From an uncultured Alphaproteobacteria bacterium (GTDB taxonomy: Bacteria > Pseudomonadota > Alphaproteobacteria > Rhodobacterales > Rhodobacteraceae): DNA of 46,107 bases. How positions within the stretch are numbered: the stretch's first letter is position 1; each line of letters opens with the position of its first letter. The stretch spans positions 1 through 46,107 of the forward strand of contig CACBAM010000015.1 in NCBI GenBank assembly GCA_902537215.1, in the 5' to 3' direction. A program made the translations under genes and the position numbers. This document shows, piece by piece, positions 26,186-35,285 of the stretch. The notes under the pieces are model-generated. The model worked only from the letters and a program-made list of their open reading frames with translations, was not told where the DNA came from and ran no database searches.

Positions 26186-27841
26186 ATGGATTCAAACAAG
26201 AGGTCAAAAGAGTTTCATTGTGATTTAAAAGAAGCATATTTCCCTGCGGTTAAGACTGAGGAGATATTGAACACTACAATAGGAGAAGAACTTAGAAAGG
26301 CCTCAATCGATTCTGGAAGTATGATGGCTTTGGTTCAAGTGCAAGATGACGGCTCTTTAGGAAGGTCATGGACATATGAGGAGCTCTACAAAGATTGTCT
26401 TGAGTTGGCGAAGCGAATGTCTTCACGGCACAAAAAAGGAACAAGAGTTGCAGTTTGGGCCCCTAATTACCCTGAATGGGTAATAATAGAGTTTGCAGCA
26501 TCTATTGCTGGACTGGTCTTAGTAACAGTTAACCCGTCTTTTCAAGAAGATGAGTTGAAGTATGTTCTAGAAAAATCGCAGAGTGAGGAGTTGTATGTAG
26601 CAAAGAGCTTTCGCGGCAATCCAATGTGGGATATCGCAAAGAAAGTTACGGAAAAAATGCCGTCTGTAAAGAGGATGGTAGATATTCAAGATTGGGATGA
26701 GCTCTTTGGTTTAAATCACAGTGGGAGTGAGTCACTTACTAATTCTCTTCCGAAGGTATTTCCTAGAGACCCTGTTCAAATACAATTTACGTCTGGTACA
26801 ACCGGATTTCCCAAGGGCGCAAAATTACATCATATGGGTCTATTCAATAATGCAAAAAGTTTTCAAACTAGAATGGGTTTGGAAAAGGGTGATCATTGGC
26901 TAAATTGCATGCCAATGTTCCATACATCTGGTGCAGGAATGGCTACTCTCGGTTGCTTAGCCATGAGAGCAACACATTATATTATGGAAAGATTTGATGC
27001 AAAGAACTGGTGTGAAGTAGTTGAGAAGGAAAAAATTAATTTTCTAACCGCAGTTCCAACTATGTTTGTGGAAATATTAGAAGAGTGGAAAAAGGGTAAT
27101 TATCAAGAATCTAAAATAAAGGGAATGACCTCTGGAGGTACGAGTGTTCCGCCTACCCTTGTAAAAGAACTTCACCAAACATTTGGAGTGTGGCTTCAAA
27201 TTGTCTATGGTCAGACTGAAAGTAGCCCCGTGATTACTTTAGCTTGGGCGGACGATACTCTGGAAAACTTGACTAACTCATTAGGGCAACCTCTACCAAA
27301 TTTAGATGTTTCGATACGTGACCCTCAGACGAATAAAGTGATGGGTTTAAATGAAGTTGGTGAAATTTGTAACCGAGGTGATAACACTATGCTTGAATAT
27401 CATCAGAATCCTGATGCAACATCTGAGACTATTGACGATGAGAAATGGCTGCACACCGGTGACTTAGGAACAATGGACGGAGAGGGCTATGTTCGAATTG
27501 CTGGTAGAGTTAAGGAAATGATCATAAGAGGTGGCGAGAACATTTATCCTAAAGAAATTGAGAATAGTTTGCTTGAGCATGATGATATTTCTGAGGTGGC
27601 AATTGTGGGACTGCCTGATGAGAAGTTTGGGGAAATAGTTGGGTGTTTTTTAAAGTTTGAAAAAGGACAGAAGCTTACGTCGAGAGAACTGAAGTGCTTT
27701 ATTCGGGAGAAAATATCACCACAAAAAACCCCAGCGATCTGGATTGAGATTGATGAATGGCCACTCACCGGATCTGGAAAAATTAAGAAATACGCTCTCC
27801 GTGAACAACTCTCGGACGGATGGTTAAATGTTTTGACTTAA
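26186..27841 (+). CDS. AMP-dependent acyl-CoA synthetase
   Basis: This is a 551-residue acyl-activating enzyme that forms acyl-CoA from a carboxylic acid, ATP and CoA. The P-loop FTSGTTGFPKG (201-211), the YGQTE motif, the hinge GRVKEMIIRGGENIYPKEIE and the C-terminal catalytic Lys in LTGSGKIKKYALRE are all intact. It is closest in style to the FadD3/AtuH/medium-chain ligase group. As second gene of the operon it is well placed to load the pathway substrate, as AtuH is proposed to do. The exact acid cannot be read from sequence. It is probably soluble. Confidence 0.92.
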   Translation: MDSNKRSKEFHCDLKEAYFPAVKTEEILNTTIGEELRKASIDSGSMMALVQVQDDGSLGRSWTYEELYKDCLELAKRMSSRHKKGTRVAVWAPNYPEWVIIEFAASIAGLVLVTVNPSFQEDELKYVLEKSQSEELYVAKSFRGNPMWDIAKKVTEKMPSVKRMVDIQDWDELFGLNHSGSESLTNSLPKVFPRDPVQIQFTSGTTGFPKGAKLHHMGLFNNAKSFQTRMGLEKGDHWLNCMPMFHTSGAGMATLGCLAMRATHYIMERFDAKNWCEVVEKEKINFLTAVPTMFVEILEEWKKGNYQESKIKGMTSGGTSVPPTLVKELHQTFGVWLQIVYGQTESSPVITLAWADDTLENLTNSLGQPLPNLDVSIRDPQTNKVMGLNEVGEICNRGDNTMLEYHQNPDATSETIDDEKWLHTGDLGTMDGEGYVRIAGRVKEMIIRGGENIYPKEIENSLLEHDDISEVAIVGLPDEKFGEIVGCFLKFEKGQKLTSRELKCFIREKISPQKTPAIWIEIDEWPLTGSGKIKKYALREQLSDGWLNVLT

Positions 27842-27889
27842 ATTTGAAGAAAATGAGTAAAATAAAAAATCGACTTAAATAGGTGTTAA

Positions 27890-29506
27890 GTGTTCGTCAG
27901 TAAAATTGATACTTCCTCTCCTTCTTTTGAAACTAATACAAAAGAAAATACAGCTCTTTTAAACAAAATGAATTTACTTCTCGAAAGAGCAGCTCAAACC
28001 TCAGAAAAACGCAGAGATATATTTGAGAAAAGAAACCAATTATCTCCCAGAGAACGATTAGGTGCATTGTTAGATCCAGGTCTTCCGTTTTTAGAACTGT
28101 TTAATATGGCCGGGTATTGTGTAGATGACCCAGACCCGGAAACTAGTATCCCTGGGTCTAGTCTAATCGGAGGGATTGGATACGTTTCAGGAATTAAGTG
28201 TTTAATCTACATAGATGATAGTGGAATAAATGCGGGAGCAACTACTATCAAAACTATTGAAAAAGGGCTCTTACTTTTAGACATGGCAAAAAAACATAAG
28301 TTACCTCTTGTTCATTTGGTAGAAAGTGCGGGTGCAAATCTGATGCAATATAAAGTTGAATTATGGGCATTGGGTGGAGGAGCTTTCGCAGGTTTGGCAG
28401 AAATGAGTGCAATGGGTCTCCCTATAATTACCGTGCTCCATGGCTTGTCAACTGCAGGAGGTGCATACATGCCAGGTATGAGTGATTATGTAATTGGTGT
28501 AAAAGAAAATGGTATGGCGGCGCTAGCAGGAGCTAACCTGTTGAGGGCCGCTACAGGGGAAGAGTCCTCTGATAAAGATCTTGGAGGAGCGGAAGTTCAT
28601 TCAAAAATTACCGGGTTAGTTGAGTACCTGGCGGAAGATGATAAGCACGCAATAGAAATTGCAAGAGAGGTGGTCAAGTCATTGGGTTGGGACAGAGATT
28701 TTACAGGTTTAAATGGAAGGAACTTTTCGCCCCCGAAGTATTCGTCAGACGAAATCATAGGCATAGTTCCTACTGATTACAGAAAGCCCTATGATGTTAG
28801 AGAGTTGGTATGTAGGCTCGTCGATAATTCTGATTTTATTGAGTTTAAACCAGATTACGGAGTTTCAACTGTATGTATTCAAGCAAATATTTTTGGAATA
28901 CCGTGTGCACTAATAGGTAATAATGGTCCAATTGATCCAAACGGTGCAACAAAAGCTGCTCACTTTTTTCAATTATGCGATCAAGTAAACAGACCAATAA
29001 TTTTTTTACATAATACCACAGGATATATGGTTGGAACTCAATACGAGCACGCTGGAATGATCAAGCATGGTGCTAAAATGATTCAGGCCGTTATGAATGT
29101 TAATGTTCCCAAAATAGCGCTTTATATCGGTGCTAGCTTTGGTGCGGGAAACTACGGTATGTGCGGATATTCATACAATCCAGACTTTCTCCTGACTTGG
29201 CCCAATGCGCAAACAGGCGTGATGGGAGGTCAGCAGGCAGCAAAAACAATGGAGCATGTGCTTAGAAATTCGGCTGCTCGGAAAGGCAAAGAAATTGATG
29301 AAGATAGTTTTAGTACTCAAATCAAAGGGATCCAGGAGCACTTTGACAGTCAGTCTGACGCCTTTATAACTTCAGGAAGGTTAATTGATCATGGAATGAT
29401 TGATCCTAGAGATACAAGAAAAGTTTTAGGTTTCTGCCTAATAACTTGCCTAGAAGCAAAAATAAGAAAATTAAGGCCGAATAATTTTGGAATAGCGAGG
29501 ATGTAA
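27890..29506 (+). CDS. Acyl-CoA carboxylase, carboxyltransferase (beta) subunit
   Basis: This 538-residue carboxyltransferase is of the MCC/geranyl-CoA carboxylase (LiuB/AtuC) type. It has RERLGALLDPG at the N-terminus, the first crotonase-like domain with STAGGAYMPGMSDYVIG, and the second with NTTGYMVGTQYEHAGMIKHGAK and ASFGAGNYGMCGYSY. It transfers CO2 from biotin to an unsaturated acyl-CoA. Methylcrotonyl-CoA, geranyl-CoA or another 3-methyl-enoyl-CoA are all possible; the choice depends on acyl-pocket residues I cannot align here. The start is GTG 27890, a few bases after AGGTG. It is followed after two bases by the hydratase gene. The alpha subunit is two genes on, which is the atu/liu order. 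Confidence 0.91.
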   Translation: MFVSKIDTSSPSFETNTKENTALLNKMNLLLERAAQTSEKRRDIFEKRNQLSPRERLGALLDPGLPFLELFNMAGYCVDDPDPETSIPGSSLIGGIGYVSGIKCLIYIDDSGINAGATTIKTIEKGLLLLDMAKKHKLPLVHLVESAGANLMQYKVELWALGGGAFAGLAEMSAMGLPIITVLHGLSTAGGAYMPGMSDYVIGVKENGMAALAGANLLRAATGEESSDKDLGGAEVHSKITGLVEYLAEDDKHAIEIAREVVKSLGWDRDFTGLNGRNFSPPKYSSDEIIGIVPTDYRKPYDVRELVCRLVDNSDFIEFKPDYGVSTVCIQANIFGIPCALIGNNGPIDPNGATKAAHFFQLCDQVNRPIIFLHNTTGYMVGTQYEHAGMIKHGAKMIQAVMNVNVPKIALYIGASFGAGNYGMCGYSYNPDFLLTWPNAQTGVMGGQQAAKTMEHVLRNSAARKGKEIDEDSFSTQIKGIQEHFDSQSDAFITSGRLIDHGMIDPRDTRKVLGFCLITCLEAKIRKLRPNNFGIARM

Positions 29507-29508
29507 AA

Positions 29509-30312
29509 GTGAAAACTCAGTATGAGACAATTCTGGTTAACAATCATGATAGGTGGGTACGTCTAATATTAAATAGACCAGATGTAAAAAATGCTTTATC
29601 GGAAAAAATGACTACTGAATTGTTATCTGTTCTTGAGAACGTAAAGAAAGATAAAAATATTAGAGGAGTGAGTATTGAAGGTTCTGGTGACGCATTTTGT
29701 GCGGGAGCAGACCTTAAAGACTTTAGAAGAAATTTTGTTTTACAAACTCCCGACTTCGATCAAGTACGAACAATGAATTTAGAAGCAGGAAAGTTATTTA
29801 AGATACTATCACAGCTTCCCAAAATAGTAGTTGCTTTGGTACACGGACCAGCGTTCGCTGGAGGATTAGGAATGGTGGCTTGTGCAGACATTGTGGCCGT
29901 GACAAAAGTGGCGCGTTTTTCACTTTCAGAAACAGCAATTGGACTTACTCCTGCTCAAATCTCGCCGTTTTTGATAAAAAGGTTGGGGCTGAGAGTAGCT
30001 AGTAAACTGATGTTAACTGGCATGGAATTTAATGCAACGGAGGCTGTAGAGTTCGGTCTTGCCGATAATTTAGTCGAAAATAAAGATGCACTAGAAGATT
30101 TTTTTATAAGTTTTGATAAAGCAACGAAAAAGTGTGCCCCAATGGCTACCGCTGCTACGAAAGAAATACTAAGCTATTCAAGAGACTCAAGCTTGGAGGA
30201 GCTGTCTGAATTTGCCTCCGGTAAGTTCGCAGAGTGTATGCTGGGTGAAGAAGCAAAGGAGGGCTTGGCCGCTTTTGCAGAAAAGAGAAAACCCTATTGG
30301 TATGGAGCTTAG
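29509..30312 (+). CDS. Enoyl-CoA hydratase, LiuC/AtuE-like
   Basis: This crotonase-fold hydratase of 267 residues has the oxyanion-hole FCAGADLKDF and GPAFAGGLGMVACADI, and the second catalytic Glu in FSLSETAIGLTPA. The usual first Glu (GGGCEL in crotonase) reads GGLGMV, a feature shared with LiuC-like hydratases of carboxylated 3-methyl-enoyl-CoAs. It probably hydrates the glutaconyl-type product of the carboxylase beside it. The start is GTG, two bases after the beta subunit stop, with a GAGG site. It ends two bases before the alpha subunit start. Isohexenylglutaconyl-CoA versus 3-methylglutaconyl-CoA hydratase cannot be decided. Confidence 0.87.
   Translation: MKTQYETILVNNHDRWVRLILNRPDVKNALSEKMTTELLSVLENVKKDKNIRGVSIEGSGDAFCAGADLKDFRRNFVLQTPDFDQVRTMNLEAGKLFKILSQLPKIVVALVHGPAFAGGLGMVACADIVAVTKVARFSLSETAIGLTPAQISPFLIKRLGLRVASKLMLTGMEFNATEAVEFGLADNLVENKDALEDFFISFDKATKKCAPMATAATKEILSYSRDSSLEELSEFASGKFAECMLGEEAKEGLAAFAEKRKPYWYGA
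30304..30307 (+). promoter_or_regulatory. Ribosome binding site fixing the TTG start of the carboxylase alpha subunit
   Basis: GGAG inside the end of the hydratase gene lies seven bases before TTG 30315. Upstream in-frame TTG 30297 has no such site and would overlap the hydratase gene by 16 bases. Confidence 0.5.
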
Positions 30313-30314
30313 CT

Positions 30315-32300
30315 TTGAGTGAGTTGCGTTCATTAAGGAAACTACTTGTAGCTAATCGGGGTGAAATAGCTTTAAGAGTAATGAAGACAGCAAAAAAAAT
30401 GGGGCTTTTAACGGTTGCTGTCTACACTGATGCTGATGAGCAATCACCACACGTAAATTTTGCGGATCAAAGTGTTAACATTGGTAAAGGTCCAATAGCT
30501 GAGTCTTATCTTTCAATAGAAAAAATCATGGAAGTAGCCTTGAGTACCGGTTGCGATGCGGTACATCCTGGCTACGGTTTCCTTTCCGAAAATAGCAATT
30601 TTGCAGAAGCGTGTGAAAAAGCAAAAGTTACTTTTGTAGGGCCTTCGTCGAAAGCTATAGAAGCTATGGGAAATAAAGCAAAAGCAAAAGCGATTATGAA
30701 AGAAGCTGGTGTTCCTTGTATCCCAGGAGCTGAGGTGGCAAATAAGAACGATAGGGAACTTCAATTAGCGGCCGAGAGTGTTGGATTTCCCTTAATGATC
30801 AAAGCTGCGGCTGGAGGGGGAGGAAGAGGAATGCGGCTCGTCAATAATATTTCAGATCTGCAGAAAAGCTGTGAAATTGCGAAAGCAGAAGCTTTAAGCG
30901 CTTTTGGGTCATCTGAGATAATATTGGAAAAATCTATAGTTGAACCCCGGCATATCGAAATTCAAATTATGGCTGATAACTTCGGAAATATAATTTCACT
31001 TGGTGAGAGAGATTGTTCAGTGCAGAGACGACATCAGAAGATTATCGAGGAAAGCCCATCCCCTGTTGTTGATGCTCAGTTAAGGACAAAAATGGGAGAA
31101 GTTGCATGTCTTGCGGGAAAAGTGATTAACTATTCAGGAGCGGGAACAATAGAGTTTCTTCTGGATAAAGACAAAAATTTTTATTTTCTTGAAATGAACA
31201 CGAGACTTCAAGTTGAGCATCCTGTAACTGAGATGGTAACTGGACTTGATCTAGTAGAGTTACAACTGAATATTGCTGATGATCAGGAGCTACCACTTTC
31301 TCAGGAACAAGTTCAGTTATGTGGACATTCTCTTGAAGTTAGGCTGTATGCCGAAGATCCTTGGAAAAACTTTTTACCAAGCACAGGAAAGATAGAGGTT
31401 TGGAGAAAACATAAATCACCTGACACTCGCTATGACGATGGAATTGTAGAAGGTCACGTTATAAGCCCTTTTTATGATCCAATGTTAGCTAAAGTAATAT
31501 CTAATGGAAAGAACAGAGAGCAAGCTATCGATACATTGAAGCAATCTTTGCAGAATACAGCTCTCTATGGAGTAAAAAACAATCGAGACTTTCTTATTGC
31601 TATTCTTTCGAGTGAAGCCTTCAGACATGAAGATGTTAATACTTCTTTTTTAGAGACCAATGATTTTAGTGCATCAGGTAATAAACATATGAAGTTCGAT
31701 GAGGTAGCAGTTTTAGGTGCTCTCTTGATGACAAAGTACTCTGAAACACTTATCGACGAAGCCATTGGTTTTGAAGATGAGCTTTATGGTTGGTCTAATT
31801 CAAAGACATTATATTACCCTCTTTCCTTCAAAGCTAATGATAATATTTACTCAGTAAATATTGAGCTTAAAAAACCTAATTCAATTGCGGTTATCTCTGA
31901 AGGAGAAAAAATACAAATAGTCCTAAACGAAGATCATATAGAATTGAATGATGAAAAAATAAAACTCGATTTTATTGAGTATAAGCAAAATAAATTATTC
32001 GCTAGCTACCAGGGAAAATCATTTAAAGCCGAAATTATAAAAGAAGATTTAAAAATTGAGGATATAGATAAAGGTGGGAAAATAAGAGCTCCTATGCATG
32101 GCGTAATTCGTGAACTATTTGTGACCGTGGGAGAAAAGGTGAAAAAGAATCAGGTAATATTAATTTTAGAGGCAATGAAAATGCAGCATGAAATAACAGC
32201 ATCTATAGATGGAGAAGTCTCGGATATTTATACTAATATAGGTAATCAGGTTTCCGTAGACGAGGATTTACTAAATATTAACAAGGAGGGTGAAAAATGA
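30315..32300 (+). CDS. Acyl-CoA carboxylase, biotin carboxylase/BCCP (alpha) subunit
   Basis: This 661-residue alpha subunit loads CO2 on biotin. The biotin carboxylase domain starts at RKLLVANRGEIALRV and includes HPGYGFLSEN, the ATP-grasp glycine loop AAAGGGGRGM and RDCSVQRRHQKIIEE. The C-terminal biotinyl domain carries LEAMKMQHE with the biotinyl Lys at about 622. The linker of about 150 residues matches the BT domain of MCC/GCase-type enzymes. The TTG start at 30315 is chosen for its GGAG site. It forms an alpha6-beta6 type complex with the beta subunit two genes upstream. It overlaps the next gene by ATGA. A separate biotin ligase is not in the window. Confidence 0.92.
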   Translation: MSELRSLRKLLVANRGEIALRVMKTAKKMGLLTVAVYTDADEQSPHVNFADQSVNIGKGPIAESYLSIEKIMEVALSTGCDAVHPGYGFLSENSNFAEACEKAKVTFVGPSSKAIEAMGNKAKAKAIMKEAGVPCIPGAEVANKNDRELQLAAESVGFPLMIKAAAGGGGRGMRLVNNISDLQKSCEIAKAEALSAFGSSEIILEKSIVEPRHIEIQIMADNFGNIISLGERDCSVQRRHQKIIEESPSPVVDAQLRTKMGEVACLAGKVINYSGAGTIEFLLDKDKNFYFLEMNTRLQVEHPVTEMVTGLDLVELQLNIADDQELPLSQEQVQLCGHSLEVRLYAEDPWKNFLPSTGKIEVWRKHKSPDTRYDDGIVEGHVISPFYDPMLAKVISNGKNREQAIDTLKQSLQNTALYGVKNNRDFLIAILSSEAFRHEDVNTSFLETNDFSASGNKHMKFDEVAVLGALLMTKYSETLIDEAIGFEDELYGWSNSKTLYYPLSFKANDNIYSVNIELKKPNSIAVISEGEKIQIVLNEDHIELNDEKIKLDFIEYKQNKLFASYQGKSFKAEIIKEDLKIEDIDKGGKIRAPMHGVIRELFVTVGEKVKKNQVILILEAMKMQHEITASIDGEVSDIYTNIGNQVSVDEDLLNINKEGEK

Positions 32301-33445
32301 ATTCTAAATTGTGTGAGGAACTAGGTATAGAATTTCCACTATTTGCTTTTTCGCATTGCAGAGATGTGGTTGCTGCAGTTACGAAAGCTGGAGGTTTCGG
32401 GGTATTTGGGGCCACTAACCTTTCGGGACCCGAATTAGAGATTGAGTTAAATTGGATAGACTCCCAAGTTAACGGAATGCCTTATGGGGTTGATCTGATT
32501 GTTCCAAATAATTTTGTGGGAAAGGGAGAAAATCTATCCGATGAGGAAATGCTTGGAAAAGTTCCTCAGAGCCATAAGGATTTTGCGCATAACATACTTG
32601 AAAATAATGGCATTGACGTAGATCCAAATGAATTAGAAGAGGACCGAAAAAATCATTTAAGATTTGGAAAAAACATGACTCCAGAGGGCGCTCATGAGTC
32701 ATTAACAGTTGCCTTTAACCATCCAATTAAAATGATTGTAAATGCACTTGGCATGCCTCCAAAGCAAATGGTTGATATGGCAAAAGACGCAGGAGTTAAA
32801 GTTGGTGCGTTAGTTGGGGCAAAAAAACATGCAATTAACCAAATTAATGCGGGAGTAGATATTTTAATAGTAGCTGGTGGAGAAGCCGGAGGGCACTGTG
32901 GTGAAGTGTCATCAATGGTACTCATTCCTGAAGTATATAATGCCATAAAAGATATAAAGGATGTTCCTATATTAGCAGCAGGAGGCATAGCTTCTGGAAG
33001 TCAGATGGCTGCCGCTATGGCTATGGGAGCATCAGGCGCATGGTGTGGCTCCGTTTGGCTCACAACAACCGAAGCCGAGACGAATCCAATTGTCAAAGAG
33101 AAAATGCTGAGTGCTTCTTCTGCTGACACCGTAAGATCAAAAAGTAGAACTGGGAAGCACTCTAGACAATTAAGATCGCCCTGGACTGATGCATGGGAAA
33201 ACAGTGACCAAGTTCAGCCTCTACCATCGCCAGTTCAACCTTTAGTGGCTGAGCCAGCATTGCGAAAGCTTGACAAGCTTTCATTAGCTGGAAATAAGCA
33301 AGCCGCTGACCTTGCAACCTATTGGGTTGGTCAAGCCGTTGGTTTGATGAATGAAACGAAGTCCGCTGGGGAAGTAGTACAAGACTTTAAGACAGATTTT
33401 ATCGAAGCTTATGAGAGACTAAATGGTGCACTGGAGGAGGCATAA
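32297..33445 (+). CDS. Nitronate monooxygenase-like FMN protein
   Basis: This TIM-barrel flavoprotein of 382 residues belongs to the 2-nitropropane dioxygenase/NMO family. GVDILIVAGGEAGGHCGE and VPILAAGGIASGSQMAAAMAMGASG form the FMN phosphate site, and KSRTGKHSRQLRSPW is a late signature. Many family members are not nitronate oxidases but act on CoA- or acyl-linked substrates. Location inside a CoA-dependent operon, overlapping the carboxylase alpha gene by four bases, suggests a redox step there. No nitro-compound gene is near. Family firm, reaction unknown. Confidence 0.87.
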   Translation: MNSKLCEELGIEFPLFAFSHCRDVVAAVTKAGGFGVFGATNLSGPELEIELNWIDSQVNGMPYGVDLIVPNNFVGKGENLSDEEMLGKVPQSHKDFAHNILENNGIDVDPNELEEDRKNHLRFGKNMTPEGAHESLTVAFNHPIKMIVNALGMPPKQMVDMAKDAGVKVGALVGAKKHAINQINAGVDILIVAGGEAGGHCGEVSSMVLIPEVYNAIKDIKDVPILAAGGIASGSQMAAAMAMGASGAWCGSVWLTTTEAETNPIVKEKMLSASSADTVRSKSRTGKHSRQLRSPWTDAWENSDQVQPLPSPVQPLVAEPALRKLDKLSLAGNKQAADLATYWVGQAVGLMNETKSAGEVVQDFKTDFIEAYERLNGALEEA

Positions 33446-33446
33446 G

Positions 33447-34247
33447 GTGGAACAGGCAAAAGATTTTTTTGATGAAAGTAAAGACTTATATGAGTTGCTG
33501 AATGCTGAGGGTGTGGGTTGTTTGACAACTGCGACATTGTTCAAAAATTGGACAATAGAGGATGTGATTGGGCATTTATACCTATTTAATTATGGTGCGG
33601 TGGAAACACTTAAAGGGGGAGATCATTATGAAAACTTTTACAAACCAATTAATGATGAACTAATTAAAGGAAAATCACTTGTTCAGGCTCAAGTCCCATG
33701 GTTGGACGGAGTAACTGGTCAACGATTAATAGATGATTGGTGGAAAAGTGTTGAGGATGTTTTCGAATGCTACAGGGATGCTGATCCTAAAAAAAGGGTA
33801 AAGTGGGCTGGTCCTGAAATGAGCGCTCGGTCTAAGATAACGGCACGACATATGGAAACCTGGGCACATGGTCAGGAAGTCTTCGATGCGCTAGGTAAAG
33901 ACAGAGAAGAAAAGGATAGAATAAAAAATATAGTGCATATGGGCGTTATTGCTTACGGATGGACTTTTGTTAATAGGAAATTAGCAATCCCTGAGCCAAC
34001 ACCTTATCTGATTTTAAATGCACCATCTGGTGAAGTCTGGCAGTGGAATGATAAAGAGAGTTCTTCAAAGATTGAAGGAACAGCAGTTGAATTTGCTCAA
34101 GTGGTAACTCAGGTACGAAATTTTGCTGATACAAAATTGTCTATAACTGGCGAGCCAGCAATTGAGTGGATGAAATATGCTCAGTGTTTTGCTGGCCCTC
34201 CAGAGGACCCTCCAGCAAAAGGGACTAGATATAAAGTCGGTAATTAG
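33447..34247 (+). CDS. TIGR03084/DinB-like putative metal-binding protein
   Basis: This 266-residue protein resembles the TIGR03084 group of mycothiol-maleylpyruvate-isomerase-like (DinB superfamily) four-helix proteins. NWTIEDVIGHLYLFN carries the first metal-type His. RHMETWAHGQEVFDAL carries the second His pair, and a C-terminal SCP-like domain holds WQWNDKESS. Its reaction is unknown. Mycothiol is not expected in a proteobacterium. The start is GTG 33447, one base after the NMO stop, with GGAGGAGG about ten bases upstream; the frame extends eight codons further into the NMO gene without a better start. It closes the Atu-like operon and is convergent with the next MDR gene after two bases. 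Confidence 0.75.
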   Translation: MEQAKDFFDESKDLYELLNAEGVGCLTTATLFKNWTIEDVIGHLYLFNYGAVETLKGGDHYENFYKPINDELIKGKSLVQAQVPWLDGVTGQRLIDDWWKSVEDVFECYRDADPKKRVKWAGPEMSARSKITARHMETWAHGQEVFDALGKDREEKDRIKNIVHMGVIAYGWTFVNRKLAIPEPTPYLILNAPSGEVWQWNDKESSSKIEGTAVEFAQVVTQVRNFADTKLSITGEPAIEWMKYAQCFAGPPEDPPAKGTRYKVGN

Positions 34248-34249
34248 AG

Positions 34250-35242
34250 CTATATCGTTATAACTGTTGAACCCGTTGTTTTCCGCGCTTCTAGTGAGTC
34301 GTGAGCTGAAGCAATATCGTTCAATGAGAAGGTTTGATCTATTTGTATTTTGACATCACCAGAAACTACTTTCCCGAAAAGAACCTTTGCCATCTCTTGG
34401 CAGCGGTTAAAGTCACCTATATGTGTAAAGAGACCAGTTCTGGTTATTTTGAGCGATTTTTTTGCTAAGATACCTATATCAATAGGATCAATATTTCCGG
34501 ACGCATTCCCAAACGAGATAAAAATTCCAAAGTCTTTTAAACAACTTAAAGAATCATCGAAGGTAGTTTTGCCAACAGAATCCATTACAACCGGAACACC
34601 AATACCATTCGTAAGTTTCATAACTTCCTCGAAAAAGTTATGTGTAGAATAGTTTATAGCTTGAGAAGCACCAAAATTTTTTGCCAACTTACACTTTTCA
34701 TCAGAACCGGCAGTGCCTATCAATTCTAAACCTTCGCTTCTAGCCCACTGGCAGGCAATCAATCCGACACCGCCTGCAGCTGCATGGAATAAAATCTGGT
34801 CTCCACTTTTAAATTCTGTCGTATCGTGAAAAAGATATTTTACAGTTAACCCCTTAAGCATCATCGCGGCACCTTCCTCAAATGATATCTCATCAGGAAG
34901 TTTACAAACTTGTTTAGCAGGCATAACCCTGGCCTCACAATAGGCGCCTGGCGGTGTAGCAGCATATGCAACGCGATCGCCAGAAACTAAGTGAGTGACA
35001 CCATCTCCCACTTCTTCAACTATCCCCGAAGCCTCCATGCCGAGCACTGCAGGTAGTGCTACGGCATAGTTATCTGAGAGTCGCGTTCTGTGATACACGT
35101 CAATAAAATTAAGCCCTATAGCCTTATGTTTAATAAGTATTTCACCACTTCCTGGAGAGCCAACCTCTTTTGTAACTATCTTAAATTTCTCACTTCCACC
35201 ATTTTCATCTATTATTGCTGCCTTTACATTTTGAGTTGACAT
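34250..35242 (-). CDS. Quinone oxidoreductase-like MDR protein
   Basis: This second zinc-free MDR protein, about 330 residues, has YHRTRLSDNYAV near the N-terminus, an ALPAVLGMEASGIVEEVG segment and the NADPH motif FHAAAGGVGLIACQWA. It is nearest to the QorA (NADPH:quinone reductase) pattern. Two ATG codons lie six bases apart. The second (35242) has GGGAG at a better distance (nine bases rather than three), so it is chosen with low certainty. It is divergent from rpe across 43 bases. It may serve the neighbouring operon or general quinone or enone detoxification. Confidence 0.88.
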   Translation of the reverse strand: MSTQNVKAAIIDENGGSEKFKIVTKEVGSPGSGEILIKHKAIGLNFIDVYHRTRLSDNYAVALPAVLGMEASGIVEEVGDGVTHLVSGDRVAYAATPPGAYCEARVMPAKQVCKLPDEISFEEGAAMMLKGLTVKYLFHDTTEFKSGDQILFHAAAGGVGLIACQWARSEGLELIGTAGSDEKCKLAKNFGASQAINYSTHNFFEEVMKLTNGIGVPVVMDSVGKTTFDDSLSCLKDFGIFISFGNASGNIDPIDIGILAKKSLKITRTGLFTHIGDFNRCQEMAKVLFGKVVSGDVKIQIDQTFSLNDIASAHDSLEARKTTGSTVITI

Positions 35243-35285
35243 TTGCATTATCTCCCATAGTAATCAAATTATGTTTTTGTTATAA

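Noticed and set aside
27890-32300. Ordinary leucine-degradation (liu) operon
   Set aside because: HMG-CoA lyase is absent while an AtuA family protein and an acyl-CoA ligase are present, so atu-like content fits better. Methylcrotonyl-CoA specificity is not excluded.
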